Below are positions 62,543 to 64,000 of a stretch of 64,000 nt of DNA, piece by piece; the first letter of the stretch is position 1; the number at the start of each line of letters is the position of its first letter. Made by a program: the position numbers and the translations under genes. The stretch is from Arabidopsis thaliana. Its lineage: Eukaryota; Streptophyta; Magnoliopsida; Brassicales; Brassicaceae. Under the pieces are notes generated by a model. It had not been told where the DNA came from and did no database searches. It saw nothing but the letters and a program-made list of their open reading frames with translations. The DNA lies in NCBI RefSeq assembly GCF_000001735.4, contig NC_003076.8, forward strand, positions 24,989,835 through 25,053,834, in the 5' to 3' direction.

Positions 62543-64000
62543 TCATTCTTCTTCCGTTTCAAGCATCTGCACAATCTGAGTCACTCCCTCTGCGATTTCT
62601 TTGCGGATCAAACTGTCTGGCATATCAAATGTTCTTCTTCTCATCGACAATGATTTCCCCTGCGGTTGCGGGTCTACCACATCTAACATTGCTTCCAGCT
62701 CATCCACCATTGATCTCTTCGCTCCTCGAACCATCACATCAACTCCCTGATACCAAACAAACACAATCTCCATAATTCTTATCACTTAATACCTTAAAAA
62801 CCTTTTAGCTTAATCTTATTCTAAATGTGATATGATGATTTGCAAAAGCAAAGGCATTCCCATTTGAAGAGCAAATAGAGACTATAGAACCATAAATCCA
62901 CTGAATTAAAAAAACCAAGAGAAATACCTCTATGGCGTCAACAGTGAGGAGGAGTACAATGATCTTCTCTGAGAATTTCTGACGCTCCTCTCCATCACGA
63001 GCAATCAGGCGACGGTAGCTGAAGTTGTGGAAAGAAGCTCTTAGCTCCTTAAGTTTAGTCTTTGCAATAGCAAGATCACGAAGAGCACGCAATGATTTTG
63101 AGCGACGAATCAAATAAGCTTTGAAGGCCCTCTGGATCATCACAGCCGCATATTCAGGTGGCATTTCCTTGTTCTTCCCCTTCTTGGTCCTAACTGCTCC
63201 ATTCCTTCTGGAAAACGCCTTTATAACCACACAACCATATAGTAAGTACAACAAGCTTTAGTTAAAGATGACATCCAAATAAATATCTGATTAAGTCTAT
63301 GTCTATAACTTAATAATCACTCTGTTTTGCTAACCTAAATACCACCACTCAAACACATAAAGGTTCCAACTTTTGAAGAAACCATGCCTATCGCTATCAA
63401 AATCAAACTCACTACTCTCAAACAACTTCATGACAGTGACACTAAAGCAGAGCAAACAAAACAACAGTCAATTCAAATGGTGAATGATACCTTCCTAAGA
63501 ACGATAGCACCATGTTCTGACGACTCATCATCTTCTTCTTCCTCCTCCTCAATCACCACAACACGAGTTTTCTCCTTCTTCTTGCTCTTAGTCTCTATCT
63601 TCTCTTTCTTCTCCTTCTCCTCATGTTTCTTCTTTTTCTCTCCTCCAGTAGTAGCCTTGATGATATAAGTATGCGAAACCTCACCATTCTCTCTCTCACT
63701 CTTCACCTCCGTCGTCCAATTATAACTCTTCTTCTTATTCTTATTCTTCTTCTTCTCCGCTTCAGCAGCAGCAATAGCTTTAGCTTTCGCCTTCTCCTTC
63801 TTCAAAGCAGCTAACTTTAACCCTTCCTCATCCTTCTTCCCTCCTTTAATCTCCGTCGTCCATCTATACTTCCTCTCTCCCGAACCTTCAATCTCAGCTT
63901 CCAACTTATACTTCCTCTCCAACGGTCCTTGAATCTCCGCCTCCCATTTATACTTCCTCTCACCACTTCCCTTTATCTCCTTCGTCAATGTATACTTCCT
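62543..64000 (-). CDS. BAG7: BAG7 co-chaperone, 3' part (N-terminus beyond window edge)
   Basis: Three minus-strand segments: exon continuing from the right edge to 63491, then 63218-62928 and 62746-62543, 334 residues to the stop. If the full protein is 446 residues, as I recall, about 112 are missing. From the edge inward: a 14-residue repeat (RKYxWxxEIxGxxE type, four copies), a Lys/Ala-rich bipartite NLS-like stretch (KKEKAKAKAIAAAEAEKKKN), an acidic run, an IQ calmodulin-binding motif (AAVMIQRAFKAYLIRRS), and the BAG domain (SLRALRDLAIAKTKLKELRA ... GVDVMVRGAKRSMVDELEAM). Family knowledge: BAG7 is retained in the ER, binds BiP, and after heat is released and moves to the nucleus as part of the unfolded-protein response. 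Confidence 0.9.

Overview
This window is plant nuclear DNA. It is AT-rich, has short GT-AG introns, and its intergenic gaps carry A/T tracts and small transposon traces. The encoded proteins match Arabidopsis thaliana proteins that I recognise (ERL1, MAP65-9, AHL6, GCD1, RPS20, IRE, MYB99, VND6, BAG7), and their order matches the At5g62220 to At5g62390 interval on the long arm of chromosome 5. Identification is by reading the proteins. No database was searched, so gene symbols rest on memory.

Layout, left to right. The left edge cuts XLT2 (minus), followed by about 6 kb of intergenic sequence. The 27-exon receptor kinase gene ERL1 (plus) follows and converges on a TPX2-like microtubule gene (minus). 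That gene is head-to-head with MAP65-9 (plus). Then come AHL6 (plus), GCD1 (plus), a 3.2-kb gap, a DUF1442 gene (plus), pICln (plus) converging on ribosomal protein uS10/RPS20 (minus), the 17-exon AGC kinase gene IRE (plus) converging on MYB99 (minus), and an array of four pectin methylesterase/invertase-inhibitor (PMEI) genes, all plus. Next are an intronless P-class PPR gene (minus), a 5.8-kb gap with a short hAT-type element, VND6 (plus), and the 3' two-thirds of BAG7 (minus), cut by the right edge.

The genes are independent plant loci, not an operon. Themes recur: cell division and cytoskeleton (TPX2-like, MAP65-9), patterning and tip growth (ERL1, IRE), cell wall (XLT2, four PMEIs, VND6 as a xylem wall master regulator), and organelle or RNA functions (GCD1, PPR, pICln, RPS20). 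Splice models were derived by hand. The full lengths obtained for MAP65-9 (549 aa), AHL6 (404), GCD1 (383), pICln (229), RPS20 (124), IRE (1168), MYB99 (245) and VND6 (348) all close in frame.

Beyond the genes, the most distinctive structure is a set of five (perhaps six) tiny insertions. Each is a few bases plus an A-run between direct repeats of about 15 bp, which looks like repeated, extremely truncated target-primed retroposition. Also notable are a 592-bp hAT-like MITE with an intact 8-bp target-site duplication upstream of VND6, a roughly 2-kb tandem duplication that produced two divergent cysteine-rich PMEI-like genes, a later insertion in one of those two units, upstream ORFs in the ERL1 and IRE leaders, and a 14-residue repeat in BAG7.
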